The notes under the pieces were generated by a model that saw only the letters and a list, made by a program, of their open reading frames with translations, ran no database searches and was not told the origin of the DNA. From the IMG/VR virus record IMGVR_UViG_3300044591_001861, positions 26,245-90,244 of that record: 64,000 nucleotides of DNA; one strand, written 5' to 3'. Numbering within the stretch: the stretch's first letter is position 1; each line of letters starts with the position of its first letter. Positions 1-7,719 of the stretch are shown here, piece after piece. The stretch comes from a virus. A program made the translations under genes and the position numbers.

Positions 1-97
1 TAAGATGGTCTTCTGTATTTTCAGATTCTGACAACTGGTGAATACGGTCGATTGACCAATCACGGACTTGAATCGCCGCATTAATCGTTGTTTCCAT
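1..97 (-). CDS. Hypothetical protein, N-terminal fragment (cut by window edge)
   Basis: An open frame starts at the ATG at 97 and stays open for 32 codons to the window edge. The visible start reads METTINAAIQVRDWSIDRIH. It overlaps the end of the GIY-YIG gene by 17 bases, the close packing seen throughout this genome. No clear Shine-Dalgarno is visible. I do not recognise the product, and the fragment is too short for a domain call. It would be the next gene downstream of the nrdAB cluster. Confidence 0.5.
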   Translation of the reverse strand, partial: METTINAAIQVRDWSIDRIHQLSESENTEDHL

Positions 98-524
98 AAT
101 AATCTTTTCGGAAGTACCTTGAGAGGATGTTGCTATTGTAGAACGCTGGGGTTCCATCGTCAAGGGATTCTGTGAGGACATTATTTGTGAAGAGTTGCTT
201 TGTCTCTTCAAAGTTTGTTTTGCCCTTTGTTTTATGTAATGAGAGGATAGTTCTACTAAAACTTTCCCTACCATATTTTTCAACGTCTTCTTTAAGCTCT
301 GGACAAGACCCATAGTATTTTTTCCAATCAGATTCAGATTTTACTTTTCTTTTCTTTCCCTTAGGCGTTCTAAAAGAGAAGAAGTACTTCCTCCCAATAT
401 ATCTCCTTCCATTGGAATTATTGGTAATTAAATAAACAAAACCAAAATATTCTCCAATATTGGCGCTGCTAAAAGGATTTCCATTATAGATCCATGGATT
501 CTCATAGTCAATATCTATACTCAT
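81..524 (-). CDS. GIY-YIG family endonuclease (Seg-like)
   Basis: A 147-residue protein with a GIY-YIG nuclease core near residues 29-50: FVYLITN, then the YIGRKYF half of the motif. A basic insert (KGKKRKVK) and a W-x-x-Y-Y-G-S segment follow, and the catalytic Arg/Glu region is expected downstream (KYGRESFSR). T4 Seg proteins and I-TevI share this catalytic fold, which cuts DNA and often drives gene mobility. The ATG at 524 is preferred; a TTG lies one codon upstream. The start overlaps the end of the 53-residue gene upstream. It sits at the end of the nrdA-nrdB cluster, a region where T4-like phages often carry homing nucleases. Whether it acts in homing or in host DNA degradation cannot be told from sequence. 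Confidence 0.75.
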   Translation of the reverse strand: MSIDIDYENPWIYNGNPFSSANIGEYFGFVYLITNNSNGRRYIGRKYFFSFRTPKGKKRKVKSESDWKKYYGSCPELKEDVEKYGRESFSRTILSLHKTKGKTNFEETKQLFTNNVLTESLDDGTPAFYNSNILSRYFRKDYYGNND

Positions 525-669
525 CAATTATATCAAGAACTTCATTGAGATATTTATGAGCAAGTCCTTTCATGTCCATGTCGTGTCTAACATGTTCCTT
601 ATAAAGTTTATCCTTTAATCCTAAAATACGAACTTTCAATTCATCTTTAACTAATTGATTTTTAGGCAT
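508..669 (-). CDS. Small conserved-type hypothetical protein (53 aa)
   Basis: A 53-codon frame beginning MPKNQLVKDELKVRILGLKD and ending IIDEYRY. It is mostly helical and charged, with no recognisable domain. It overlaps the GIY-YIG start by 17 bases. The ATG directly follows the T-run of the terminator at 670-695. The left arm of that hairpin (AGAGGAGG on the transcribed strand) would be the only Shine-Dalgarno, about 18 bases upstream. Translation may therefore depend on whether the hairpin forms. Function unknown. Confidence 0.6.
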   Translation of the reverse strand: MPKNQLVKDELKVRILGLKDKLYKEHVRHDMDMKGLAHKYLNEVLDIIDEYRY

Positions 670-695
670 AAAAAAAGAGGAGTGCTACCTCCTCT
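670..695 (-). terminator. Intrinsic terminator downstream of nrdB cluster
   Basis: On the minus strand the sequence forms a 7-bp stem (AGAGGAG/CTCCTCT) with a 6-base loop, followed by seven T. It lies 3 bases past the stop of the 53-residue gene that follows nrdB. Its left arm also contains AGGAGG, a possible ribosome-binding site for the next gene. Confidence 0.8.
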
Positions 696-697
696 AT

Positions 698-859
698 CTA
701 TACAACATCATTATGTGTTTTACCTAACCATTCAGTTTGATAATCATAATCTCCAAACAAATATTCATCACATTCTGCTGCTTCTTGATATGCGTTCAGG
801 ATTTCCTGTTCACACCATTCATCATAATTGGAATCCTGCAAAAGTATTTTTGGTAACAT
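698..859 (-). CDS. Small acidic hypothetical protein (53 aa)
   Basis: A 53-residue acidic protein starting MLPKILLQDSNYDEWCEQEI and ending LGKTHNDVV, with two Cys and no known domain. The ATG at 859 lies inside the 3' end of nrdB (38-base overlap). A GGGGGT sequence about 12 bases upstream could serve as ribosome-binding site. An in-frame ATG at 883 is possible but has a poorer context. It ends just before an intrinsic terminator, so it looks like the last gene of the gp61-nrdA-nrdB unit. Function unknown. Confidence 0.55.
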   Translation of the reverse strand: MLPKILLQDSNYDEWCEQEILNAYQEAAECDEYLFGDYDYQTEWLGKTHNDVV

Positions 860-2003
860 CTTGTTTAATACCCCCAACAACATATGATTCTACCTCCGTT
901 TCCTGGGGTGCCACCTGGAGACCTTTAGAGGAAATCCAGTGCTGAGTCCAAGGAAGTGGGTTATTGTTTGCTGAAATATCATATTGGGGCTTTAGCCCAA
1001 TTGCTTTAATTCTTCTATTTGCGATCCACTCTACGTACTGCTGAAGAAGTTTATCATTAAGACCGATCATGCTTCCATCCTTGAACAGATAATCTGCCCA
1101 TTTTTTTTCTTCATTTACAGCAAGATCGAACATTTTGTATGTCCACTCTTCTTCTTCCTTCATAATTTGCTTCATTTCTGGATCATCACCATCACGCCAT
1201 TTATTCAGGATGTTCTGAGTAATAGCTAGATGTTGGTTTTCGTCTCTTGCGATAAGAGAGATGATTTTAGCGGATCCTTCCATAAGCTTAAGTTCACCGA
1301 ATGCGAAACTACAAGCAAAACTAACGTAGAACCTAATACCTTCAAGAATGTTAACGTTTGCGACTGCTCTATAGAGTTTTCTTTTAACATCATTGATCGT
1401 TTCTTTTGCATTGGAAACACCTTCAAGCCTGAACATCCAATCATTAGATGTTCCATAACTTTGTGCTGACTGAATAAAGTCATCATAAGATTCTGTCACG
1501 CTCTTAGCTCTTTCAAGAATACGTTCATCTGTGATGATAGTATCAAATACCTCAGATGGATCTGAGTATATATTCTTGATAATGTAAGTATATGAGCGAC
1601 TATGGATCATCTCCATAAATCCCCATACTTCCATACACGCTTCAAGTTCTGGCAAAGAACAGTAGGGAATAAATGCCATACCAGGACCACGACCCTGAAC
1701 AGAGTCAAGCATGATCTGATACTTTAGATTAGAAGTATAGATATGCTTCTGCTCAGGACGCAGGGTTTGATAATCTCCACGATCCTTCTGGAGAGATACC
1801 TCTTCAGGTCTCCAGAAGTATCCGAGTTGTTGAGTAGTCAGTTTATCAAAGATTGGATACTTATAAGAATCATATCTTTGAATTCCAAGTGGTTTGCCAA
1901 AAAACATTGGTTGTTTTTTGGTATCTACCTTTTCAGTGTTAAAAACTGTCATTCCTTTAATTTGGGTTTGATTTTCCTCTGCTGAAGAAATTTTAAACTG
2001 CAT
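822..2003 (-). CDS. nrdB: Ribonucleotide reductase class Ia, beta subunit
   Basis: This 393-residue protein is the radical-generating small subunit that works with NrdA to make deoxynucleotides. Metal-ligand segments of class I beta subunits are visible: the Glu of WRPEEVSLQ; the ELEACMEVWGFMEMIHSRSY block, whose His and Glu bind iron and whose Tyr is at the position of E. coli Tyr122; and the ARDENQH motif. Length matches T4 NrdB (about 388). The ATG at 2003 follows a strong AAAGGAGGA site. It lies 34 bases after nrdA. By family knowledge it boosts dNTP supply for phage replication. Confidence 0.97.
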   Translation of the reverse strand: MQFKISSAEENQTQIKGMTVFNTEKVDTKKQPMFFGKPLGIQRYDSYKYPIFDKLTTQQLGYFWRPEEVSLQKDRGDYQTLRPEQKHIYTSNLKYQIMLDSVQGRGPGMAFIPYCSLPELEACMEVWGFMEMIHSRSYTYIIKNIYSDPSEVFDTIITDERILERAKSVTESYDDFIQSAQSYGTSNDWMFRLEGVSNAKETINDVKRKLYRAVANVNILEGIRFYVSFACSFAFGELKLMEGSAKIISLIARDENQHLAITQNILNKWRDGDDPEMKQIMKEEEEWTYKMFDLAVNEEKKWADYLFKDGSMIGLNDKLLQQYVEWIANRRIKAIGLKPQYDISANNNPLPWTQHWISSKGLQVAPQETEVESYVVGGIKQDVTKNTFAGFQL

Positions 2004-2037
2004 ACTCTCCTCCTTTCACATGAATTATTTAATGGTT

Positions 2038-4341
2038 TTAAATTTTGCAAGATTCGCAATCATCTTCACTATCTGACGCTAGGATCTGACTAATTAGCGA
2101 ATCCATTTTTTCTTTGGTATCATCAACTACTTCATCAGTTTTAATGTCATAAGTATTTTGATAATATGAAGTCTTCCACCCGTACTTATATGTTGTTAAG
2201 AAGTCTTGTGCCATTACGCTAACAGGAACTTCATTATCTGGGTAATTTTCTGGATTATAGGACCAGTTTCCAGAAATCGCTTGATCGAAGAACTTTTGCA
2301 TAATAGCAACAATATGTATATACCCACGATTGCTAGGCATATCCCACAGAAGCGTATAATTGTTCTTAAGTGTTTGATACTGAGGAACAATTTGCTTAAG
2401 TGGACCTTTCTTCGACTTCTTAATGGACAAGTATCCACGAGGTGGTTCGATTCCATTGGTTGCGTTTGACACAACGGAACTGCTCTCCGATGGCATCTGT
2501 GCGGACAGTGTCGAATGTCGCAGTCCATATGCCAAAACACTGGCACGTAAACTTTCCCAATCATGTTGCAACTCAATAGAAGAAACTTCATCTACATCTT
2601 TTTTATAAGTATCAATTGGAAGAATACCATCAGCATACTTTGTACGACCAAAATATTCGCAATGACCCTTTTCCTTAGCAAGTTGATTAGATGACTTAAT
2701 TAGATAATATTGGAAAGATTCGGAAAGTCCATGAACGGCATCCCATGCTTCTTGAGAGTCATAATTAAATCCAAGTTTTGCCAAATAGTGCGCTAACCCA
2801 ATAAATCCTATACCAAGTGAACGACGTGCCTTAGTGGCGATTTCTGCCGCCTTTACAGGGTATTTCTGGTAGTCAACCAATTCATCAAGACCGCGTACTG
2901 AAAGATCACAAAGTTCTTCAAGTTCTTCATCAGACTTCACTTTACCAACGTTAATTGCAGAAAGAATGCAAAGTGCAATTTCGCCACTTTCATCATCAAT
3001 ATGTTGAATTGGATAAGTTGGTAGAGTAATTTCTTGGCAGAGATTGCTCATCTCAACTTTATCCTTAAATGAAGAATGAGAATTGCAATGATCAATATTC
3101 ATAATGTAAATACGACCAGTTTCTGCTCTCTCTTTTAAAAGATCCAGAATGAGTTCTTGAGCTCTGATAGTTTTTCTTGGAACAGATGTATCTCGTTCAT
3201 AATCCACATACATATCGTCAAATCTATCAGTCCCAAAAGCATCATACAGACCAGGAACGTCATGCGGAGAGAAGAGTGTGACCTCTGCATCTTGGATAAA
3301 TCGTTCATAGAAGAGTTTACTGATTTGGATAGAGTAGTCTAACTTGCGGACTCGGTTATCTTCAGTTCCTTTGTTATTTTTTAATACTAGGATATCTTCT
3401 ATTTCTTGGTGCCAGATTGGGAAGTGGACTGTCGCGCTTCCTCCTCGTATGCCATTTTGCGTACAGCAACGGACAGTTGCTTCAAACTTTTTGAGAAATG
3501 GTACAACGCCAGTGTGCTGGACTTCACCACCTCTAATTTTAGAGTTGATGCCGCGGATTCGACCTGCGTTGATACCAATTCCTGCTCTTTGAGCAACATA
3601 GCGACCAATTGCCATATCAGAACTGAAGATACTGTCAAGGGTATCATCAACATCAACAAGAACGCAACTTGCAAATTGGCGAAGTGGGGTTCTAACACCT
3701 GCCATGATTGGTGTAGGAATGTTGATTTTGTGCTTTGAGATTGCGTCATAATACCTCTTTACATATGACATTCTGGTTTCTTTTGGATACTCTGCAAAAA
3801 TTGTCAGAGCAATCATCATGTACATAAACTGTGGAGTTTCATATACTCCACTAGTGCTTCTATCTTGCACGAGGTACTTGTCAACGACTTGACGTAAACC
3901 TGCATAAGTGAAGAGATAGTCACGATCATGATCAATGAAACTATTAGCCCGTGCAATTTCTTCTTTAGAGTATTTGATGAAAATCTCACTATCATACACT
4001 TCAGCATTCACACAATTATAAATGTGCTGTTCAAGATTGGGAAGTTCTTTCATCTTCCCGTAAAGTTGTTTACGTACAGAAAAAAGAAGTAGGCGAGCAG
4101 CAACATACTGATAATTTGGATGATCAAGATCAATCAAATCAGATGCGGAACGAATAAGGATCTCTTGGATCTCTGCTGTGGTAATTCCATCATAAAATTG
4201 AATACCAGAAGTCATCTCAACTTGACTCGCAGAGACGCCTGCAAGACCTTTACACGCTTCTCCAACCATCAAATGCATCTTATCTAGGTCAAGAGGCTCA
4301 ATGCGACCATCCCTCTTGTTAACTTTTGTACCGTTGCTCAT
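2038..4341 (-). CDS. nrdA: Ribonucleotide reductase class Ia, alpha subunit
   Basis: A 767-residue catalytic subunit. It has an N-terminal ATP-cone-like segment (NKRDGRIEPLDLDKMH), the first active-site Cys in FASCVLVDVDD, the N-L-C-Q-E-I motif carrying the radical Cys and Glu, the substrate loop PSESSSVVSNATNGIEPP, and a C-terminal CESCKI tail for redox relay. It reduces ribonucleoside diphosphates together with NrdB. The start overlaps the gp61 stop by ATGA, with GGAAGA just upstream. The cluster order gp61-nrdA-nrdB suggests co-transcription. Nothing appears truncated. Confidence 0.97.
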   Translation of the reverse strand: MSNGTKVNKRDGRIEPLDLDKMHLMVGEACKGLAGVSASQVEMTSGIQFYDGITTAEIQEILIRSASDLIDLDHPNYQYVAARLLLFSVRKQLYGKMKELPNLEQHIYNCVNAEVYDSEIFIKYSKEEIARANSFIDHDRDYLFTYAGLRQVVDKYLVQDRSTSGVYETPQFMYMMIALTIFAEYPKETRMSYVKRYYDAISKHKINIPTPIMAGVRTPLRQFASCVLVDVDDTLDSIFSSDMAIGRYVAQRAGIGINAGRIRGINSKIRGGEVQHTGVVPFLKKFEATVRCCTQNGIRGGSATVHFPIWHQEIEDILVLKNNKGTEDNRVRKLDYSIQISKLFYERFIQDAEVTLFSPHDVPGLYDAFGTDRFDDMYVDYERDTSVPRKTIRAQELILDLLKERAETGRIYIMNIDHCNSHSSFKDKVEMSNLCQEITLPTYPIQHIDDESGEIALCILSAINVGKVKSDEELEELCDLSVRGLDELVDYQKYPVKAAEIATKARRSLGIGFIGLAHYLAKLGFNYDSQEAWDAVHGLSESFQYYLIKSSNQLAKEKGHCEYFGRTKYADGILPIDTYKKDVDEVSSIELQHDWESLRASVLAYGLRHSTLSAQMPSESSSVVSNATNGIEPPRGYLSIKKSKKGPLKQIVPQYQTLKNNYTLLWDMPSNRGYIHIVAIMQKFFDQAISGNWSYNPENYPDNEVPVSVMAQDFLTTYKYGWKTSYYQNTYDIKTDEVVDDTKEKMDSLISQILASDSEDDCESCKI

Positions 4342-5306
4342 ATTTTCTTCCAGGTAGTAAATTTAAGTTTTGCTTCTAATCCAGAATAAGTATTCAATTC
4401 TATCACAGACTGAACATCCAGTCCAGATAATATCATCTCATTAATATCCTTTTCTTTTATTGTTGAAGGCCAGATGACAACTTTTTGTCCCATTTCGATA
4501 ACGCGGGAAATTCTTGATAGGATTTCTCGATTACGTGGTTCGTTATCATATATCCAAATAGGATCGCTAATACCCCACTTACCAACATCACCATCAGCTC
4601 CACAAAGAGCAATCGCGTTTGAAATGAATGTTGAGTCAAATGGACCTTCGGTAATGTAAATTGGTTGTGCTTCATCGATTTCATCTAATCCGTAAACTTT
4701 TGGCGCATTATCATTGAGCATGATAGTTATGTATTTAATTTTTGAAAGACCTAATGCTCTTCCCTGAAGTCCTATTAAATTTTTCTTATAATATAGAGGA
4801 ATGATAATTCTTGGTTCATCATGCTTAATATCATCAAAAGTTGGTTTTAAAGTGTTTACCCACTCTTTAAAATTTTGCGCGTAATAGAATTTATTCGGGT
4901 TTAATTTTCTACTTTTTAGATAAGCATCAGAGTCAGGATTCTCTGATGCTTTTGGTAAGTTAATATTTTGTTTGAACTTTGGTTCTTCAAAATTAAATTT
5001 TGGTTCATTAGAAACAAAGTTTTTTCCTGTTTTTCCTTCTTTAAACTTTTCAAAAATATATTGTTTATGTATTTCAATATCAATATCTTTCAAAAAGTTA
5101 TTAAAGGATATGTTTAATCCGCAGTTATGGCATTTATAATTTGTATTATTTTTTACAGTATAAAGATATCCTCTTGCCTTATTCCTATTCTTTTGAGAAT
5201 CTCCACAAATAGGACACCTGAAATTGTAAAGGTTATTTTTGACCTTTTTAAACTTTTGAAATCTAGAAGAAATCAAACTGATGTACTTTACATCAATAAA
5301 ATCCAT
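4338..5306 (-). CDS. 61: DNA primase (T4 gp61-like)
   Basis: A 322-residue primase. An N-terminal zinc finger is clear (CPICGDS near residues 31-37, CHNCG near 58-62). A TOPRIM-like core follows, with the ITEGPFDSTF segment and a later acidic IYDNEPRN. T4 gp61 has about 342 residues and works with the gp41 helicase to lay down lagging-strand primers. The ATG at 5306 is chosen because the more upstream start is a TTG. It shares an ATGA overlap with nrdA. A candidate sigma70 promoter lies 22 bases upstream. Confidence 0.9.
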   Translation of the reverse strand: MDFIDVKYISLISSRFQKFKKVKNNLYNFRCPICGDSQKNRNKARGYLYTVKNNTNYKCHNCGLNISFNNFLKDIDIEIHKQYIFEKFKEGKTGKNFVSNEPKFNFEEPKFKQNINLPKASENPDSDAYLKSRKLNPNKFYYAQNFKEWVNTLKPTFDDIKHDEPRIIIPLYYKKNLIGLQGRALGLSKIKYITIMLNDNAPKVYGLDEIDEAQPIYITEGPFDSTFISNAIALCGADGDVGKWGISDPIWIYDNEPRNREILSRISRVIEMGQKVVIWPSTIKEKDINEMILSGLDVQSVIELNTYSGLEAKLKFTTWKKI

Positions 5307-5327
5307 AACCAATACTTAACTGTAAGT

Positions 5328-5356
5328 ACTCTACTCCAGAGAACGTGAAGCGTCAA
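5328..5356 (-). promoter_or_regulatory. Candidate sigma70-type promoter for gp61-nrdA-nrdB
   Basis: On the minus strand, TTGACG (5356-5351) and TAGAGT (5333-5328) are separated by 17 bases. The -35 matches 5 of 6 consensus positions and the -10 matches 4 of 6. The position just upstream of gp61 makes it the likeliest promoter for the nucleotide-metabolism unit. The -10 is weak, so confidence is modest. Confidence 0.4.
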
Positions 5357-5366
5357 GGATCCCAAT

Positions 5367-5489
5367 TCACAAATATTGTTTTGAATAAAAAGAAATTATA
5401 CTTGTCCACTTTACGACAGAATTCGTAACCTTTTGTAGAGAATAAGTGGTAAGTAATTTTTTTGCTTTGTTCTTGTATTCTTTTTTCAT
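5367..5489 (-). CDS. Possible small basic protein (40 aa)
   Basis: A 40-codon frame starting MKKEYKNKAKKLLTTYSLQK and ending FYSKQYL. It is lysine-rich at the N-terminus and amphipathic. It fills an otherwise empty 200-base gap between gp61 and the holin-like gene. A perfect inverted repeat (TTGGCA/TGCCAA, 4-base loop) abuts the ATG, and an AATAAATA late-type box lies about 25 bases upstream. No Shine-Dalgarno is visible. It may be real or chance. Confidence 0.35.
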   Translation of the reverse strand: MKKEYKNKAKKLLTTYSLQKVTNSVVKWTSIISFYSKQYL

Positions 5490-5505
5490 TTGGCAATTAT
5501 GCCAA
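5490..5505. repeat. Perfect inverted repeat upstream of small ORF
   Basis: TTGGCA and TGCCAA arms separated by ATTA, directly before the ATG of the 40-codon frame. It could be a short RNA hairpin over the initiation region or a protein-binding palindrome. Confidence 0.45.
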
Positions 5506-5512
5506 CACTAAA

Positions 5513-5941
5513 TTATTTATTTTTTATTTGTACTTGAGGAGAATCTGTGGTTAAAAAGTCTACCACCATATGCGATTGTGAAATAGCAAATGATACAACA
5601 GCAAAAACTCCAACAACAATCCAGCGATACTTTCCAAATTCTTCTAATTTGGATTCTACTTTTTCTATTCGTTGTATTACAGCTTTATGATCTTCTCTAT
5701 TTTCAGATTTTAATTCTTCAATCTGCTTTAAAAAATTCTCATCATTTCTGATAGTTTGATCTATTCTTTCATCATGTTTTGTGAGAATTGTTGCTATCTT
5801 ATTATTTGCTTCAGAAATCTTGTTAACTGCTACTTCCAACTTGTCCATCATTTGTCGTGATAGTTCTTCGTAGATATTAAATTTTGCTTCCAAAACATCC
5901 AATTTCGATAGGTCTGCTTTATTTCCGTTAAAAGGTGACAT
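5513..5941 (-). CDS. Coiled-coil protein with C-terminal membrane segment (holin/XhlA-like layout)
   Basis: A 142-residue protein. Residues 10-105 are predominantly charged helix with heptad character (LEAKFNIYEEL to VESKLEEFG). A hydrophobic segment WIVVGVFAVVSFAI follows near 107-120, then a short polar tail. A long coiled coil followed by one membrane span near the C-terminus resembles the XhlA haemolysin/holin-associated family, but I see no diagnostic motif. No other lysis candidate is visible nearby. It could equally be a membrane-tethered virion or host-interaction protein. Confidence 0.6.
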   Translation of the reverse strand: MSPFNGNKADLSKLDVLEAKFNIYEELSRQMMDKLEVAVNKISEANNKIATILTKHDERIDQTIRNDENFLKQIEELKSENREDHKAVIQRIEKVESKLEEFGKYRWIVVGVFAVVSFAISQSHMVVDFLTTDSPQVQIKNK

Positions 5942-5997
5942 TGTTTCTTGTATTAGATTATGTTATATGTCACCATATTTCATTACCTAAAATTTAT

Positions 5998-6222
5998 TTA
6001 TTTTTTAAATGATTTTACCCAATTTCTATATGTAACAGGAACTTTACGATAATCAACTTTTCCTTTTTTCCCAGTATATGCGCTAGTAATTCCAACTGGA
6101 AGATCTCTTCCTGCTGTGGGACCCAATGCTGAAGATTGTGATCCGAATCCACCTCCAGTAGACGGTGCATTTGCAACCATCATTTCTCTCAATAATTCTA
6201 TTACTTTATCTATCTTACTCAT
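5998..6222 (-). CDS. Hypothetical protein (74 aa)
   Basis: A 74-residue protein with a short helical start (MSKIDKVIELLREMMV), a Gly/Ser-rich middle and a basic C-terminus (RNWVKSFKK). It overlaps the next gene upstream by 8 bases, indicating translational coupling. It has no recognised domain. Position next to virion genes hints at a late function, but this is only context. Confidence 0.65.
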   Translation of the reverse strand: MSKIDKVIELLREMMVANAPSTGGGFGSQSSALGPTAGRDLPVGITSAYTGKKGKVDYRKVPVTYRNWVKSFKK

Positions 6223-6601
6223 CTTTTTTATAGATAGTTTGCAATTGCTTTAGGCAATTCAAATCAACTGGAATATCATGAATATAACATTTTGGAAATT
6301 GAGGTAATCTATTTAAAAATAGAATAAAGGTCTTTATTTGAGACCACATATCCTTTTCAATTTTAAAAAACAACATTGGAGTAGTTGCCTCTCCAAAGAT
6401 ATTATAAAGAACTATAAAATGATTAATTAACAGGTGAGTACGAAGCTCACCTGTTTTTTTATATCTCTTCAGAAGACGTTTAATATACTTAAAATGATTT
6501 AGATCTTTATCAAAATCATCTCTAGTTACTGCCTGAGGATTTTCATAATTTTTAATAGCAAATAACAAAAAGTTATCTTCATTCAATTCATTAAAGATCA
6601 T
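6215..6601 (-). CDS. Hypothetical protein (128 aa)
   Basis: A 128-residue protein rich in aromatic and hydrophobic residues, starting MIFNELNEDNFLLFAIKNYE. It contains a basic stretch (KRLLKRYKKTGE) and the segment HLLINHFIVLYNIFGEATTP. No catalytic motif is seen. It lies between a virion-type protein and the 74-residue gene, overlapping the latter by 8 bases. Proteins with this layout are common hypotheticals in T4-like cyanophages. Function unknown. Confidence 0.7.
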   Translation of the reverse strand: MIFNELNEDNFLLFAIKNYENPQAVTRDDFDKDLNHFKYIKRLLKRYKKTGELRTHLLINHFIVLYNIFGEATTPMLFFKIEKDMWSQIKTFILFLNRLPQFPKCYIHDIPVDLNCLKQLQTIYKKDE

Positions 6602-6608
6602 ATACTAA

Positions 6609-7376
6609 TCAAGCAGCGATTGTAAGAGTTGTTGTTCCAATACCAACACCTGATGTTGTACCTGCACCAGCAACATTTCTTAGAATGTCTGATGCAAAGG
6701 TCTTAGTTACAGCACCACCACCAGAGAAATCTGTGATAGTTCCGACCACACCTGCAGCAAGATTAATTGTCAGTATAGTTCCAATACCAGCACTTCCACA
6801 GGTAAATGCAAACGCAACACGGTTGCTAATTTGACCATTGAATGTTGTGTATGTGGTAAATCCTGCGTTATTAGTGTATGGATAAACTCCAGATGGTGCA
6901 AATACTGATGATGCGGTTGCAACAACAGATGTGGTAACAATACCAAGAGTATTAACACCAACTAGCAATACAGTTGCGCCAGCACCACAGAATACGGTCT
7001 CATTCCATACAACATGGACATAAGCGGTTTGACCATTTCTTCTAATTCTATTGGTCGCTCCAGCGCCAATAGAAATAGGTGATGCTTGATTAGGATCCTC
7101 AAAGAAAACAGCAACTGGGGTTGCTAATCCAAGTCCTCTTGAATGAGAACTGATGCCAGTTGTGTTTAAACCAGATACTGGAACCAAAACTTCATCATAG
7201 TAACTTGTTGAGAGTCCAGAATTTTCTGTAGTTCCGTAACGTCTATAAACCCAACCACGAACATCGGCAAAGCAATTCCAAGGCGTATTATTTCTATCTG
7301 CATCTGACAAATGCTTTGGAATATTATAATTATTTGCCGCTGTTTCAGTGGTTGTTGAAATGCCCCAGAGTGCCAT
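6609..7376 (-). CDS. Probable virion structural protein (255 aa)
   Basis: A 255-residue protein with almost no charged residues after residue 120 and many short Gly/Ala/Thr/Val beta-type stretches (for example VGTITDFSGGGAVTK). This composition is typical of phage head decoration or tail surface proteins. The N-terminus (MALWGISTTTETAANNYNIP) resembles short virion proteins of marine T4-like phages, but I cannot name the homolog. A perfect TATAAATA late promoter lies 38 bases upstream of the ATG, supporting late expression as its own unit. Confidence 0.75.
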   Translation of the reverse strand: MALWGISTTTETAANNYNIPKHLSDADRNNTPWNCFADVRGWVYRRYGTTENSGLSTSYYDEVLVPVSGLNTTGISSHSRGLGLATPVAVFFEDPNQASPISIGAGATNRIRRNGQTAYVHVVWNETVFCGAGATVLLVGVNTLGIVTTSVVATASSVFAPSGVYPYTNNAGFTTYTTFNGQISNRVAFAFTCGSAGIGTILTINLAAGVVGTITDFSGGGAVTKTFASDILRNVAGAGTTSGVGIGTTTLTIAA

Positions 7377-7413
7377 TCTTTTTACCTTTACTAAACTAAA
7401 ATTTATCTATGAG

Positions 7414-7421
7414 TATTTATA
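7414..7421 (-). promoter_or_regulatory. Late promoter TATAAATA
   Basis: A perfect T4-type late box on the minus strand, 38 bases upstream of the virion protein start at 7376 and immediately after the hairpin at 7425-7451. Confidence 0.75.
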
Positions 7422-7424
7422 AAG

Positions 7425-7451
7425 AAGGAGACCTTTAGATTTGGTCTCCTT
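7425..7451 (-). terminator. Hairpin (terminator-like) preceding late promoter
   Basis: A perfect 9-bp stem AAGGAGACC/GGTCTCCTT with a 9-base loop lies 37 bases after the stop of the 57-residue gene. The downstream tail is CTTTATAAATA rather than a T-run, so termination may be partial. The tail contains the late promoter. Confidence 0.6.
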
Positions 7452-7487
7452 AGATTAATATTTAATTTCTTATAATCTATAAAATAA

Positions 7488-7661
7488 TCACTTACAATCT
7501 CTAAGAAGTGCGGTTCTTACAGTCTGTGCAAGTAGATTGTCAATATCATTATCAGTTGTATTTACATAACGATCTAAAAGATCGCAGACAAGTTTCTTAG
7601 TGTTGCATGAATTTAATGCTGCAAAAAGAATTGGTTTTACTAGTTCTACAAATGCTCCCAT
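7488..7661 (-). CDS. Small hypothetical protein (57 aa)
   Basis: A 57-codon frame starting MGAFVELVKPILFAALNSCN and ending RTALLRDCK. A textbook ribosome-binding site (GGAGG, 7 bases from ATG) makes this a confident gene. It is helical, with three Cys and an N-terminal hydrophobic stretch, but no known domain. A CTAAATA late-type box lies 30 bases upstream. A hairpin follows its stop, so it appears to form a short late unit. Function unknown. Confidence 0.8.
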   Translation of the reverse strand: MGAFVELVKPILFAALNSCNTKKLVCDLLDRYVNTTDNDIDNLLAQTVRTALLRDCK

Positions 7662-7690
7662 GATAACCTCCGTATGAGTGGATTCAAAAG

Positions 7691-7698
7691 TATTTAGG
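7691..7698 (-). promoter_or_regulatory. Possible late promoter variant (CCTAAATA)
   Basis: A CTAAATA box 30 bases upstream of the 57-residue gene. It differs from NATAAATA by one base but recurs before several starts in this window. Confidence 0.4.
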
Positions 7699-7719
7699 AA
7701 TTTTACTTAATTTTAATAT

